Source: Fibrobacterota bacterium
GTDB lineage: Bacteria > Fibrobacterota > Chitinivibrionia > Chitinivibrionales > Chitinispirillaceae
Assembly: GCA_023436145.1 (NCBI GenBank)
Contig: JAEZKP010000025.1
Coordinates: 80,446-144,445, forward strand
Reading direction: 5' to 3'
DNA: 64,000 bases
In this document: one piece after another, positions 9,267 through 17,792 of the stretch
How the letters are laid out: the number at the start of each line of letters is the position of its first letter
Numbering within the stretch: the first letter of the stretch is position 1
The notes under the pieces: model-generated
What the model saw: only the letters and a program-made list of their open reading frames with translations
The model's database searches: none
Told to the model about the DNA's origin: nothing
Position numbers and translations under genes: made by a program

Positions 9267-9983
9267 ATGCACATTATGAGGAATTGTATCCTATGTTTTG
9301 TAATGGTATCGGTTTTTTCTGCTAACAAAGCAGAGTCGCAACCGGCCACATCACAGAAACTGCTGAAAACAGGTATTGGCTTTCAGCTTGGTGTCCGATT
9401 TCATCAGCCGGATCAGATAAATCAATTTATTACAGATATTTATGATGCTTTTCTGACCGATTATATCGCCGGTCCGGTCGAAAAAAAGAGCCTGGGGCCA
9501 GGGGTTTTTCTGAGTGTGAATGGGACATTTGATATTGGACCGCTTTTCAGTGCTGTCCCTTTTGCCCAGAGCATGTGGGCAGGTAAACAGATGTATTTCA
9601 CCGGTGGCCCGGCAGCTAATATTCATGTGAATTCCTATACCGCCATGGGGGGACTGAATCTATGGGTACGCGTTCTCAATCAGGAGTTCTTTAAACTGAG
9701 AATAGGTGGGGGAGTATATGGAACCTATACCTATGTGACTACTACCGGTGATATTGCTCACAGGCGGATTCGCGGAAGTGGTGTAGGCGGAAGAGCGCTT
9801 CTGGGAAGTGAATTTAAATTAAATGAGAAGACTGCACTGACATTTGATTGCGGACTGCCTTTCGGAAAATCGAAACTTTATCATTTTGATGAACTGAATG
9901 TAGCTGGTATCCCAGTTACCTACCCGGAAAAAATGACCCATCTGGGGTTTGAATTATCCCCGGGAATAATGTTCTATTTTTAA
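9267..9983 (+). CDS. Predicted outer-membrane beta-barrel protein
   Basis: A 238-aa protein with a signal peptide (hydrophobic core, ending near Ala-Glu-Ser-Gln) and alternating Gly/aromatic strands typical of small outer-membrane barrels, ending in Phe-Tyr-Phe as barrel C-termini often do. Ribosome site GGAAGGAA, 6 bases before ATG. No enzymatic motif and no confident family. It is divergent from the Ig-like lipoprotein gene, with about 210 bases of AT-rich promoter region between them. Confidence 0.65.
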   Translation: MHIMRNCILCFVMVSVFSANKAESQPATSQKLLKTGIGFQLGVRFHQPDQINQFITDIYDAFLTDYIAGPVEKKSLGPGVFLSVNGTFDIGPLFSAVPFAQSMWAGKQMYFTGGPAANIHVNSYTAMGGLNLWVRVLNQEFFKLRIGGGVYGTYTYVTTTGDIAHRRIRGSGVGGRALLGSEFKLNEKTALTFDCGLPFGKSKLYHFDELNVAGIPVTYPEKMTHLGFELSPGIMFYF

Positions 9984-10016
9984 TAAAAACAAGGTAGATA
10001 AGTCTGATTGGAAAAG

Positions 10017-10049
10017 TCGGGATGTGAACAAGTGTAATCATCCCGATTT
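10017..10049 (+). terminator. Probable terminator after the barrel gene
   Basis: An 8-bp perfect hairpin (TCGGGATG at 10017-10024, complement at 10039-10046) starts 33 bases after the stop, followed only by a weak TTTC. Hairpin is certain, termination is likely but not strong. Confidence 0.45.
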
Positions 10050-10141
10050 CAAAATCCAGACTGTGACACTTTAACTTCGCTTCCCCAATGTGAAAATATC
10101 GGTTTTACCCTGAAAATTATTTTGTAAGGTTTGTATTTTAA

Positions 10142-10399
10142 ATGAGGAAAAATATTGCAAAAAAACTGAAAACAGTATTTATCCTGTCCAGCGTGCTGTT
10201 TCTCTCATGTATGAAGGTACTGAATGCAGTCGGAGGAGATGATCCCTGCTGGAAAGCCTATCTTGAAAGGAAAAAATTGAAAGACACATATGATAAATTC
10301 GAAAGAGTACAGCTAGAGATGCAGATCAGGACATATGATGAATTGTGCATGCAACAGAGGAGTAAACAGACGATAATTTATCAAAAACCAAGAAGATAA
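10142..10399 (+). CDS. Small putative lipoprotein of unknown function
   Basis: An 85-aa protein with a basic N-terminus, hydrophobic core and Leu-Ser-Cys-Met near residue 23, consistent with a lipoprotein signal. The mature part is short, charged and likely helical, with three Cys including the lipidated one. A weak AAGG lies about 11 bases upstream. No family recognised. The frame stops 3 bases before the 3' end of the convergent gene at 10403. Real gene is plausible because of the signal peptide, but short length keeps confidence moderate. Confidence 0.5.
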   Translation: MRKNIAKKLKTVFILSSVLFLSCMKVLNAVGGDDPCWKAYLERKKLKDTYDKFERVQLEMQIRTYDELCMQQRSKQTIIYQKPRR

Positions 10400-10402
10400 C
10401 TG

Positions 10403-11296
10403 TTACTGCATCCAGATACTACCGGCTCCTATAGACTCTTTTCTATTAACAGAATACACAAAAATGTATAACCCCAGCAATTTATCATCTGATTGCAAAT
10501 TCTCTTGGGAGATAATTAACCGCTCTTTACTACGGATATATTGATCCATTTTCAGGTACAGCTCAAATCCATCTCCTTTATGCTTATCTGTACCAACTAA
10601 CCTGCTATTCTCATAATATATTGTCCGAAACGATACAGATTGGGACCTGTCCAGATTGATCATTACATAAGTTAGTATCAGAGAATCGCAACCGGATATG
10701 TTACTCATAATGATCAGATGGTAATCAAGTGAGCTTACAGGATCATTTATGATATAGGGAATGGTACCAAAAGTTATCCTGTTATTACTTGTATCTATTT
10801 CTTTGCACACAAAAACTGTTCCTGAGACATTTTGGGCTGATTCCCTGGACTTATTCAACTGCCATCTGTTGGTATAGTAGCCCTCAGCCAGAGGAATTCT
10901 CATGTTGATTGAATAACACGGATTACCTGTATGATCCAGAGATGGCTCCTCTATGAAGTGCGCAAAAGAGCCACCATTGAGTTGTCCTTTTCTGGCAAAG
11001 ATTCTGAGCGGGAAATTATAAACCATTCCGTGAATGTTATCTGTCAGGATAGCCGGCACTCTTCCCTCGCAGGGTAATTTACAGACCAATGCACTGTCCC
11101 AATTAAAAAGGTCGGGTTTTTTAAGAAGGTTCTCCTCTGCTTTGCCTTCGCAATACAGATTGAGTAGTGACGAGACTGGATTGCCTTCAAATCTGCCTAA
11201 AAAATTGATTGCGGAATTAATGGTTTTTTTTTCAGCCCATTCTTTTCTGGATTGACTAAGTGCATTTTTGTCGGTTGCGTTTTTTATTATAATCAT
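10403..11296 (-). CDS. Unknown protein, probably the 3' part of a frameshifted gene
   Basis: A 297-aa reading frame from ATG (a TTG lies one codon earlier) with no signal peptide and only a poor ribosome site. It overlaps the end of the upstream signal-peptide protein by 41 bases in another frame. An A6 run on the coding strand (plus-strand T6 at 11280-11285) lies in the overlap; removing one A would fuse the two frames into one secreted protein of about 640 aa. The mature sequence is rich in beta-strand-like segments; no domain recognised. Either a translationally overlapped partner or, more likely, the downstream half of a single gene broken or shifted at the A run. Confidence 0.6.
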   Translation of the reverse strand: MIIIKNATDKNALSQSRKEWAEKKTINSAINFLGRFEGNPVSSLLNLYCEGKAEENLLKKPDLFNWDSALVCKLPCEGRVPAILTDNIHGMVYNFPLRIFARKGQLNGGSFAHFIEEPSLDHTGNPCYSINMRIPLAEGYYTNRWQLNKSRESAQNVSGTVFVCKEIDTSNNRITFGTIPYIINDPVSSLDYHLIIMSNISGCDSLILTYVMINLDRSQSVSFRTIYYENSRLVGTDKHKGDGFELYLKMDQYIRSKERLIISQENLQSDDKLLGLYIFVYSVNRKESIGAGSIWMQ

Positions 11297-12332
11297 CAAA
11301 CTTCTGGAAAATAACTATCTTTTTTTGAATTACGTTACCATGAACATCGGTAACTTCGACGTCCAGGGCCTTTTTTCCTGTACCAAACCCCACTGAAACC
11401 GAACTGCTTACCCGCTTGGCTTTTTTGAAACCGATTGTGGTGTCAATCAGATTTTCAGCAAAAAAATGAATTTGAGAGAGGTCTGACTCGGATGATATTT
11501 CATAATCAATAATGCATTGATTGAAGATATAATGATCTCGAAGAATCAATTTAATATCGGAATTAACATTGTTTTTTGATCCACAATCAGAATCGTATTT
11601 ATATTTACCCAGTCTGTAATAGCACCTGCAATCGACCGGACCAGTCTTTCCGCCACATTCTCCAACAGGCTTCTGAACAAGTAAATTGTTCTCCAGATTG
11701 TACTCCATACCGTTCAGACAGAATGTGTAATTGAACCTATCTGATATTCTGGATTTAATTGATAAAGACCGGAAATCAGAAATCATATCAAGTAAAGAGT
11801 CGATTAAAGGTTTTTTATCCCCAATACTGGCAGGGTTATCAGTATACTGACCGGAAATGAAGAGGTTCTGCTTGTTCCTTGTGGTGCCAGAGGTTATCAC
11901 CTTTTTTATGCTCCTGGTCGAATCCTGCTTGATATATAATACCGAATCAATGATAACTTCTTTGCGGAATAATGATAAATATACTCTGGTAAGAATAGAA
12001 ACATCTTTATGACGGAAAATCTGATCTATACGTGTTTCTAAATAGTCAAGACCACATCTGGAAGCAGCAATGTAGAGATCTTTAACCGAAGCATACCAGA
12101 TTCTGTTCTCTTCCTGGCAATAGTAACAATCATTGAAAAGTGTGTTTTTTATGTTACTTTTAATCTCTGGCAGAGGAAGAGCCTCCATTTGATCCCAATT
12201 GTCAACAGGAGCAGCCGGAAAGGTCTTGCGCTTTAAATCATTGATATAAAAGGTGCTTTGGGCAAGCAGGCCTGTAAAAGATACTGTAATCAGCATTAAA
12301 GCCGATGTAATGTGTGCAGCAGGCTTTTTCAT
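11256..12332 (-). CDS. Unknown secreted protein (5' half of a likely split gene)
   Basis: A 358-aa frame with a clear signal peptide (hydrophobic core, cleavage after Leu-Leu-Ala-Gln). The mature part has two Cys-rich spots (CYYC near residue 70 and a CGG...CRCYY stretch near 225-237) and a region near 325-340 with Ig-like rhythm (DVEVTDVHGNVIQK). The last 14 codons are in the overlap with the following frame and look unstructured, as expected beyond a frameshift. No family recognised. The ribosome site is weak. A secreted or periplasmic role is inferred from the signal alone. Confidence 0.65.
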   Translation of the reverse strand: MKKPAAHITSALMLITVSFTGLLAQSTFYINDLKRKTFPAAPVDNWDQMEALPLPEIKSNIKNTLFNDCYYCQEENRIWYASVKDLYIAASRCGLDYLETRIDQIFRHKDVSILTRVYLSLFRKEVIIDSVLYIKQDSTRSIKKVITSGTTRNKQNLFISGQYTDNPASIGDKKPLIDSLLDMISDFRSLSIKSRISDRFNYTFCLNGMEYNLENNLLVQKPVGECGGKTGPVDCRCYYRLGKYKYDSDCGSKNNVNSDIKLILRDHYIFNQCIIDYEISSESDLSQIHFFAENLIDTTIGFKKAKRVSSSVSVGFGTGKKALDVEVTDVHGNVIQKKIVIFQKFDDYNKKRNRQKCT

Positions 12333-12687
12333 ATAATCTGAGAGCGCGAAAAAAAATAGACAAAATGAAATCAGGGTTTTGAATTGAAGCTCCCTCTTGG
12401 AAATAAACCAAAAGGTTTAGTATAAATATATATTGTGTCCAAATTCTAATCATATGTATATCTCAATCAGAGGGCTATTTCGCTTTAAGGAATTAGGGAT
12501 GAGTAGATAGGGGAAAGGATTGGTAGAGTAATTGAACTCCTGCTCCGTAAAGTAAGGGATAAGAAAACAAGCGGAACACAGATCGGCTTGGTGTGTCCGG
12601 AAAGAGTTTGGCAAATAAAAACTGTTGAGAGAATAAGAATGGAATGTAGAGAGTAGGGGAGGTGTTAATTTTCCGTTGGAAAATCGT
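12333..12687. other. Non-coding stretch
   Basis: About 350 bases between the unknown secreted gene and the terminator of the SH3-like gene. The left part is AT-rich and probably holds the promoter of the gene that starts at 12332. Nothing else recognised. Confidence 0.4.
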
Positions 12688-12716
12688 AAAAAAAAGGAGT
12701 AGCTTAAAGCTACTCC
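12688..12716 (-). terminator. Intrinsic terminator of the SH3-like gene
   Basis: A perfect 10-bp hairpin (arms 12696-12705 and 12707-12716, single-base spacer so the actual loop is larger) followed on the minus strand by eight T. It lies about 30 bases beyond the stop at 12746. Confidence 0.9.
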
Positions 12717-12745
12717 AAGAAAATCTGCTGAAGTTTTAATAAAAA

Positions 12746-13186
12746 CTATTTTGTCTGGCGTTCCACAGTTTCTTTATCGATGTTTTCGCGAAGAGCATCT
12801 TTAAATGAACGGTCCAAGCTGATTGGATCAGCATTGGGATCATCGGTGTCGATAATGTATACCGGGGTAGGGTTATCCAGGTATCCCACAACTTCTGCAT
12901 TATCGAACACGAAGGTTTTGCTCTTACCGGAAAGCATGGAGACTTCCTTTTTTTCGACCCATCCGATAGTACCATCTGAAGTTTTGACTTTGTGCATATC
13001 TCTTTTGCTATCAATAACCTGCAGACGATCGCTGGTACCCACGGTCAACATTGGTTCTTCGTATAACTGACGGGTTTCGTTTTTGTAGACTCCCACGCCA
13101 TCTTTGTTAGGCTGGGCGACTTTTTGAGCCGAAGCAAAGAAGGTGATAGTAGAAACCAGTAAGACAGTCCATTTAATTAAACGCAT
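12746..13186 (-). CDS. Secreted SH3-like domain protein
   Basis: A 146-aa exported protein: signal peptide ending Ala-Ser-Ala-Gln, then a bacterial SH3-like fold. The pattern is a strand with Glu-Glu-Pro-Met-Leu, a middle KVKTSDGTIGWVEKKEV (the usual D-G-x-x-G-W-V core) and a charged C-terminus. A TTG two codons upstream is in frame, but AAGGAG sits at the right distance only for the ATG at 13186. SH3-like domains commonly bind cell-wall peptides, so a periplasmic or wall-associated role is plausible; it has no catalytic domain. Own terminator downstream; single gene. Confidence 0.75.
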   Translation of the reverse strand: MRLIKWTVLLVSTITFFASAQKVAQPNKDGVGVYKNETRQLYEEPMLTVGTSDRLQVIDSKRDMHKVKTSDGTIGWVEKKEVSMLSGKSKTFVFDNAEVVGYLDNPTPVYIIDTDDPNADPISLDRSFKDALRENIDKETVERQTK

Positions 13187-13311
13187 AAACAAGCTCCTTT
13201 TTATGATTGTACCCTTATGAGGGACAGTTTTCGTCTATTATATCATAGTATAATAAATTCTTATATTGAATGCAACAGCAAAGAATGAATTGTGCAAGTT
13301 GTGGCATAAGG

Positions 13312-14760
13312 CTAATCCTGGAAACAGAAATCCATATCTTTAACAGCTTTGGTTTCATCCAAACGCCCCACAACAGTACTTATTGGTGCTCTGTGCAGTG
13401 ATTGCGGATCAGTTTCGGCCAGCTTCGCAATCTCCTTCATGGCATCAATAAAGATATCCAGAGTTTCCTTGCTTTCAGTCTCCGTAGGCTCTATCATCAT
13501 AGCCTCTTTTACTATAAGCGGAAAATAAATCGTTGGTGGATGAATTCCCCGGTCAATGAGGGCTTTGGCGATATCTACTGCATGGACCCCATTTTCCAGC
13601 TGTTTTTTTGCACTCAGCACACATTCGTGCATACAGGTCTTTAAATATGGTACATCATAGAAATCTTTAAGCGAATGCATTATATAATTGGCATTGAGTA
13701 CTGCATTTTCACTGACCTCGGTTAGTCCTTTTGCACCCAGAGTCAAAATATAGGCATAAGCTCTTAAACAGATTCCGAAATTTCCATAAAAAGGCGCAAT
13801 ATAGCCGATGGATTTAGGATAGTCGTAACTTAAGGCGTAAGTACCATCGGAGCGCTTTATGATTCTAGAAATGGGCAAAAATTGTTCCAGATGTTTTCTA
13901 ACTCCAACCGGGCCAGCTCCGGGACCGCCTCCTCCATGAGGAGTGGAGAAAGTTTTATGCAGATTGACATGCATAACATCAAAAAGCGCATCACCGGGTC
14001 GGAATTTTCCCAGGATTGCATTAAGATTGGCTCCATCGTAATACAATTGCGCATCGTATTTATGGGCGATGGCTGCAACTTTCTGTATCAGGGGATTGAA
14101 TAAGCCTAAAGTGTTAGGGTTGGTAAGCATGATTGCAGCTGTTTTTTCACTGATTGCCGTTTCCAGAGCAGCAATATCAAGAACGCCGTTTTCATTTGTG
14201 GGAATAGATTTGACCTGGAAACCTGCAATTGACGCACTTGAAGGATTTGTGCCATGCGCTTCATCCGGAATAAGCACTTCTGTTTTGCGGTTACCTTTAT
14301 CTTTGTGGTAAGCAGCAATGATCATCATGCCAGTAAGTTCCCCGTGTGCTCCGGCCATAGGATGTGCAGTGTAGGCGTCCATACCAGTGATCTCGCAGAG
14401 GAGTTTTTCAAGTTCGAAAATCACAGCCAGGGCACCCTGAGTCAACATCCCTCCACGAATAAGCTGCGGCAATAAAGGGTGCAGTGATGCAAAACCCTCC
14501 ATGGAAGCAATTTTTTCGTTTACCTTAGGGTTGTATTTCATGGTGCATGAGCCCAGCGGGTAAAAGTTAGTGTCTACTCCGTAGTTTTTACGGGAAAGAG
14601 CTGTGAAATGACGTATTACCTGAAGTTCGGAAAGTTCACAAAGTCTGGCCGGCTCACTTCGAAGATATTTGCTGTTAATCGTATGATGAACAGGAACATC
14701 ACTTTGAGGAAGCCCGACTCCTTTTCTTCCGGTAACCGATTCCTGGAAAATTATTGACAT
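13312..14760 (-). CDS. gcvPB: Glycine dehydrogenase (decarboxylating) subunit 2
   Basis: The C-terminal half of the split P-protein of the glycine cleavage system, 482 aa, normal for the family. It binds pyridoxal phosphate: the NLHKTFSTPHGGGGPG motif puts the Schiff-base Lys at about residue 269. Other family blocks are FYPLGSCTMKYNP and DEAHGTNPSSA. With GcvPA it decarboxylates glycine and passes the aminomethyl group to GcvH lipoate. The start overlaps the end of gcvPA by 10 bases and has GGAG upstream, so the two subunits are probably translated together. Last gene of the operon. Confidence 0.97.
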   Translation of the reverse strand: MSIIFQESVTGRKGVGLPQSDVPVHHTINSKYLRSEPARLCELSELQVIRHFTALSRKNYGVDTNFYPLGSCTMKYNPKVNEKIASMEGFASLHPLLPQLIRGGMLTQGALAVIFELEKLLCEITGMDAYTAHPMAGAHGELTGMMIIAAYHKDKGNRKTEVLIPDEAHGTNPSSASIAGFQVKSIPTNENGVLDIAALETAISEKTAAIMLTNPNTLGLFNPLIQKVAAIAHKYDAQLYYDGANLNAILGKFRPGDALFDVMHVNLHKTFSTPHGGGGPGAGPVGVRKHLEQFLPISRIIKRSDGTYALSYDYPKSIGYIAPFYGNFGICLRAYAYILTLGAKGLTEVSENAVLNANYIMHSLKDFYDVPYLKTCMHECVLSAKKQLENGVHAVDIAKALIDRGIHPPTIYFPLIVKEAMMIEPTETESKETLDIFIDAMKEIAKLAETDPQSLHRAPISTVVGRLDETKAVKDMDFCFQD

Positions 14761-16088
14761 AGTACCGTCTCCAGTGTTTCTGCAAGCAGTCCGATCTCAT
14801 ATTTGGTTCTTTTTTCGGTGACTGCAATGAGAAGATAATTATCCATATCAGGATAGTAGCGTCCAAGTGGAAATCCTGCAGCAAAACCATAATCGATCAT
14901 CTTTCCCACGCACTCGCCTGCGTCAACAGGAAGTTTAACTGTAAATTCATTGAACGTGGGTGATGATTCCATTACCTTCACTCCGGGAATTGCACTGATT
15001 CTTTCCTTGGCATAATGCGCTTTGTCAACACAAAGTGATGCAACCTGTCTGATTCCGTCTTTACCCAAAAGACTAAGGTAGATATGAGCTCTTAAAGCGC
15101 AGAGTGCCTCGTTCGAGCAGATATTGGAGGTCGCTTTTTCCCTGCGAATATGCTGTTCTCTGGCTTGTAACGACAACACAAATCCCTCTTTACCATGGAC
15201 ATCCACTGTTCTGGCAACTATTCTTCCGGGCATTTTTCTGGCCAGCTTTTTAGTTGCTGCCATGAAACCCAGATAAGGACCACCAAAGGAAAGTGGAATA
15301 CCCAGAGACTGACCATCACCAGTGGCAATATCAAATCCCTGTTCACCCGGAGTTTTAAGAATCGATACTGCAATCGGATAAACCGATTGAACAGCCAGCA
15401 TTCCAAAAGAGTGCGCTTTTTCAACGATATCGCTGTGATCATCAATAACCCCGAAGAAATTAGGGTTCTGGAGTATGACAGCAGCAGTTTTATCATCAAA
15501 TGCTTTGAAAAGACTTTCGCGGTTACTCTGGCCGTGACAAACCGGAATTTCTACCAGTTCAATTGACAAATTAGCCGTGTAGGAGTTGAGCATTTTGCGG
15601 TAGATGGGATTTACACCCCCGTCAACTATTATTTTTCGTCTACCAGTAGAACCGATTGCCATCTGACATGCTTCATAGAGAGCGGTGCCACCATCATAAA
15701 GCGATGCGTTGGAAACCTCCAGCCCGGTAAGTCTGCATATGTCGGTTTGGTATTCGTAAATAGCCTGAAGTGTACCCTGGGAGAGCTCCGGCTGGTAGGG
15801 GGTATACGCTGTAAAGAACTCACTTCTTGAAACCAGTGCATCGATAGCTGCCGGAATGAAGTGATCATAAAATCCTCCACCGACAAAGTTTATAAGATGA
15901 GAATAGTTCTTTTTGGCCAGCTTTTCAAAGTAGTTTACCAGTTCGAGTTCCGATTTTCTTTCAGGCAGGTTAAAAGAGCGTGGACGAAGGCTGTCCGGGA
16001 TATCAGAGAAAAGCATCTCTATAGAATCAACACCGCAAAGCTTCAGCATTTCGCGGCGCTGTTCATCGGTATTGGCTATATAGCTCAT
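14751..16088 (-). CDS. gcvPA: Glycine dehydrogenase (decarboxylating) subunit 1
   Basis: The N-terminal half of the split P-protein, 445 aa. Typical blocks are FVGGGFYDHFIPAAIDAL, SEFFTAYTPYQPELSQGTLQ and SFGGPYLGFMA. It pairs with GcvPB to form the active dehydrogenase; split P-proteins occur in many anaerobes and Gram-positive bacteria, whereas E. coli has one fused chain. The ATG overlaps the gcvH stop by 4 bases (ATGA type), with GGAG/GAGGA upstream. Cytoplasmic. Confidence 0.97.
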   Translation of the reverse strand: MSYIANTDEQRREMLKLCGVDSIEMLFSDIPDSLRPRSFNLPERKSELELVNYFEKLAKKNYSHLINFVGGGFYDHFIPAAIDALVSRSEFFTAYTPYQPELSQGTLQAIYEYQTDICRLTGLEVSNASLYDGGTALYEACQMAIGSTGRRKIIVDGGVNPIYRKMLNSYTANLSIELVEIPVCHGQSNRESLFKAFDDKTAAVILQNPNFFGVIDDHSDIVEKAHSFGMLAVQSVYPIAVSILKTPGEQGFDIATGDGQSLGIPLSFGGPYLGFMAATKKLARKMPGRIVARTVDVHGKEGFVLSLQAREQHIRREKATSNICSNEALCALRAHIYLSLLGKDGIRQVASLCVDKAHYAKERISAIPGVKVMESSPTFNEFTVKLPVDAGECVGKMIDYGFAAGFPLGRYYPDMDNYLLIAVTEKRTKYEIGLLAETLETVLCQ

Positions 16089-16468
16089 TCCTCAGTCTCC
16101 AGAAACTTCTCATAAGTATCAGCATCCATCAGATCTGAAATTTCAGTCTGATTGATATTATCTAGTTTAAAGATCCAGCCTTTACCGTAAGGATCATTAT
16201 TTACGTCTTCAGGAGTGGTTTCGAGCGATTCGTTTACCTCCAACACTACTCCACTGATGGGAGAATAGAGATCACTGGCTGCTTTAACCGATTCGATCAC
16301 GCCGCATTCTCCGCTTTTTTTCAGTTTGGCACCAACTTTGGGCAATTCAATAAAAGTGATATCCCCCAGAGAATCCTGAGCATGATCAGTTATCCCCACT
16401 AAAGCTTTATTATCTTCGATTTTGATCCATTCGTGAGTCTTTGTGTACATACGATCTTTTGGTGCCAT
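16085..16468 (-). CDS. gcvH: Glycine cleavage system H protein (lipoyl carrier)
   Basis: A 127-aa lipoyl-domain protein of normal length. The lipoylated Lys is at about residue 62 in GVIESVKAASDLYSP, and the family signature GDITFIELP precedes it. It shuttles the aminomethyl group between P, T and L proteins. Excellent ribosome site (AAGGAG, 8 bases before ATG), 32 bases downstream of the gcvT stop. The dihydrolipoamide dehydrogenase (L protein) is not in the window and must be encoded elsewhere. Confidence 0.98.
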   Translation of the reverse strand: MAPKDRMYTKTHEWIKIEDNKALVGITDHAQDSLGDITFIELPKVGAKLKKSGECGVIESVKAASDLYSPISGVVLEVNESLETTPEDVNNDPYGKGWIFKLDNINQTEISDLMDADTYEKFLETEE

Positions 16469-16500
16469 TATCTAACTCCTTTTTGGGAAAATTGTCATTA

Positions 16501-17595
16501 TCACAAGTAATCAGCCAGTTTGTTTCGTCCTGTGGCATTTTTGTAAAACGGTGTTTCAGTGATTTTTCCGGTTAACTCGCCACGATCTGTTCTGATAAGT
16601 ATCTGCTGACCTTCAGCTGCATAGGATGAAAGTACATAACCCATGGCTATTGCCCGCTGAAGCGATGGAGAATAACTGCCACTGGTGAGGTAACCAATCT
16701 CTTCCTTATTGTCAATGCTTAGAATTTTATCACCATGTCTGGCGGCTCTTCGGCCATCCAGCAGTATACCCTTAAGACATTTTTTAACGGCCAGGGGATC
16801 AAGAGCTGCCTCTGAACCGATAAATTTTTTATTGGCAATAGATCTGCAAAAACCACTTTCTGCAGCATTGGTATCCTGGTTAAGCTCGTGGCCATAAAGC
16901 GGGAGGCCCATTTCCAGTCTTAGCGTATCTCTTGCCCCCAGTCCTGCCGGAGTGGCACCCAGGTTTATGCAGTCATCCCAGAACTTAAGAGCGGATTGGG
17001 GACTGAGGTAGATTTCAAAGCCGAGCTCACCGGTATACCCGGTCCGGCTCACCAGTACCTTTTCGTTTTGATAATAATTATGCTGGAAATGATAAAATTT
17101 TAATTCAGCGAATGAGTCTTTAAGAAGTTTTTGCAGGATTTTTGCAGAATGCGGTCCCTGAAGATCCAGTTTCGCGGTTTCTGCTGTCAGATTAACTATT
17201 GATACTGACTTCGATAAATGGCTTTTAATCCATTCAAAATCAGCGGGTTCGGTGGAGGCATTAACTACCATAAAAAATTGACAGTCATCCATACGGTAAA
17301 GAATCTGATCATCAATCACCCCGCCTTTTTGATTGCAGAGAAAGCCATACCTGCATTGTCCCTTTTTAATGGAAGCCACTGCACAGCTGAGAAGATTTTC
17401 CAGATCACTAACCGATTCCGGTCCACTGATGAGAAATTCGCCCATATGACAGGTGTCAAAGATAGCAGAAGCGTTTCTGGTAGCTTCATGTTCTTTTATA
17501 ATACCTTCATACTGCATAGGCATGAGATATCCGCCAAAAGGGCTCATTTTAGCATTCAGACTGGAATGCTTATCAAAGAGTATAGTTTTTTTCAT
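16501..17595 (-). CDS. gcvT: Aminomethyltransferase (glycine cleavage T protein)
   Basis: A 364-aa tetrahydrofolate-dependent aminomethyltransferase. Family blocks seen are MPMQYEGIIKEHEATRNASAIFDTCHMGEF near the N-terminus, LDLQGPHSAKIL in the middle, RTGYTGELGFEIY, and GLGARDTLRLEMGLPLYGHEL. It releases ammonia and makes methylene-THF from the aminomethyl-lipoyl H protein. First gene of the gcv operon on the minus strand. Its own ribosome site is poor. The 197-base leader between the DJ-1 gene and this start contains a predicted three-way-junction RNA but not a recognisable glycine riboswitch. Confidence 0.97.
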   Translation of the reverse strand: MKKTILFDKHSSLNAKMSPFGGYLMPMQYEGIIKEHEATRNASAIFDTCHMGEFLISGPESVSDLENLLSCAVASIKKGQCRYGFLCNQKGGVIDDQILYRMDDCQFFMVVNASTEPADFEWIKSHLSKSVSIVNLTAETAKLDLQGPHSAKILQKLLKDSFAELKFYHFQHNYYQNEKVLVSRTGYTGELGFEIYLSPQSALKFWDDCINLGATPAGLGARDTLRLEMGLPLYGHELNQDTNAAESGFCRSIANKKFIGSEAALDPLAVKKCLKGILLDGRRAARHGDKILSIDNKEEIGYLTSGSYSPSLQRAIAMGYVLSSYAAEGQQILIRTDRGELTGKITETPFYKNATGRNKLADYL

Positions 17596-17721
17596 AAAAG
17601 TTCTGTCAGCTTGAGGAAAGAATAGAGAGTGATTATAATATCTCTAAATATGTCTGGAAAGACATAAGAGATGGTATAAAATACAATGATGAGAGGTGCA
17701 CTGAAAAGCTAAAGTTAAAAG

Positions 17722-17784
17722 GAGGTGCTTACCCCTTTTCGGTGGGATAGGGAGCAATGCTCATTTACATTGCTTCTGCACCCC
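17722..17784 (-). ncRNA. Possible structured RNA (three-way junction) in the gcvT leader
   Basis: Read on the minus strand, three helices nest. A closing stem pairs GGGGTGC (17784-17778) with GCACCTC (17728-17722). Inside, hairpin 1 pairs AGCAATG with CATTGCT around an 8-base loop. Hairpin 2 pairs TATCCC with GGGGTA (17749-17744 and 17735-17730). Two of the pairs are G-U on the minus strand but would be A-C mismatches on the plus strand, so the structure favours minus-strand RNA. It lies 9 bases past the DJ-1 stop and about 125 bases before gcvT. It may be a regulatory leader of the gcv operon or a DJ-1 terminator (only four T follow). No known riboswitch class was matched by eye. Confidence 0.45.
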
Positions 17785-17792
17785 AAAAGGAA

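Noticed and set aside
11256..11299. Classic -1 programmed frameshift at A-AAA-AAC
   Set aside because: The downstream frame is +1 relative to the upstream frame, so a -1 slip on AAAAAAC would not reach it.
17596..17720. Glycine riboswitch in the gcvT leader
   Set aside because: Sequence does not show the glycine-riboswitch core; only the three-way-junction hairpins nearby are visible.
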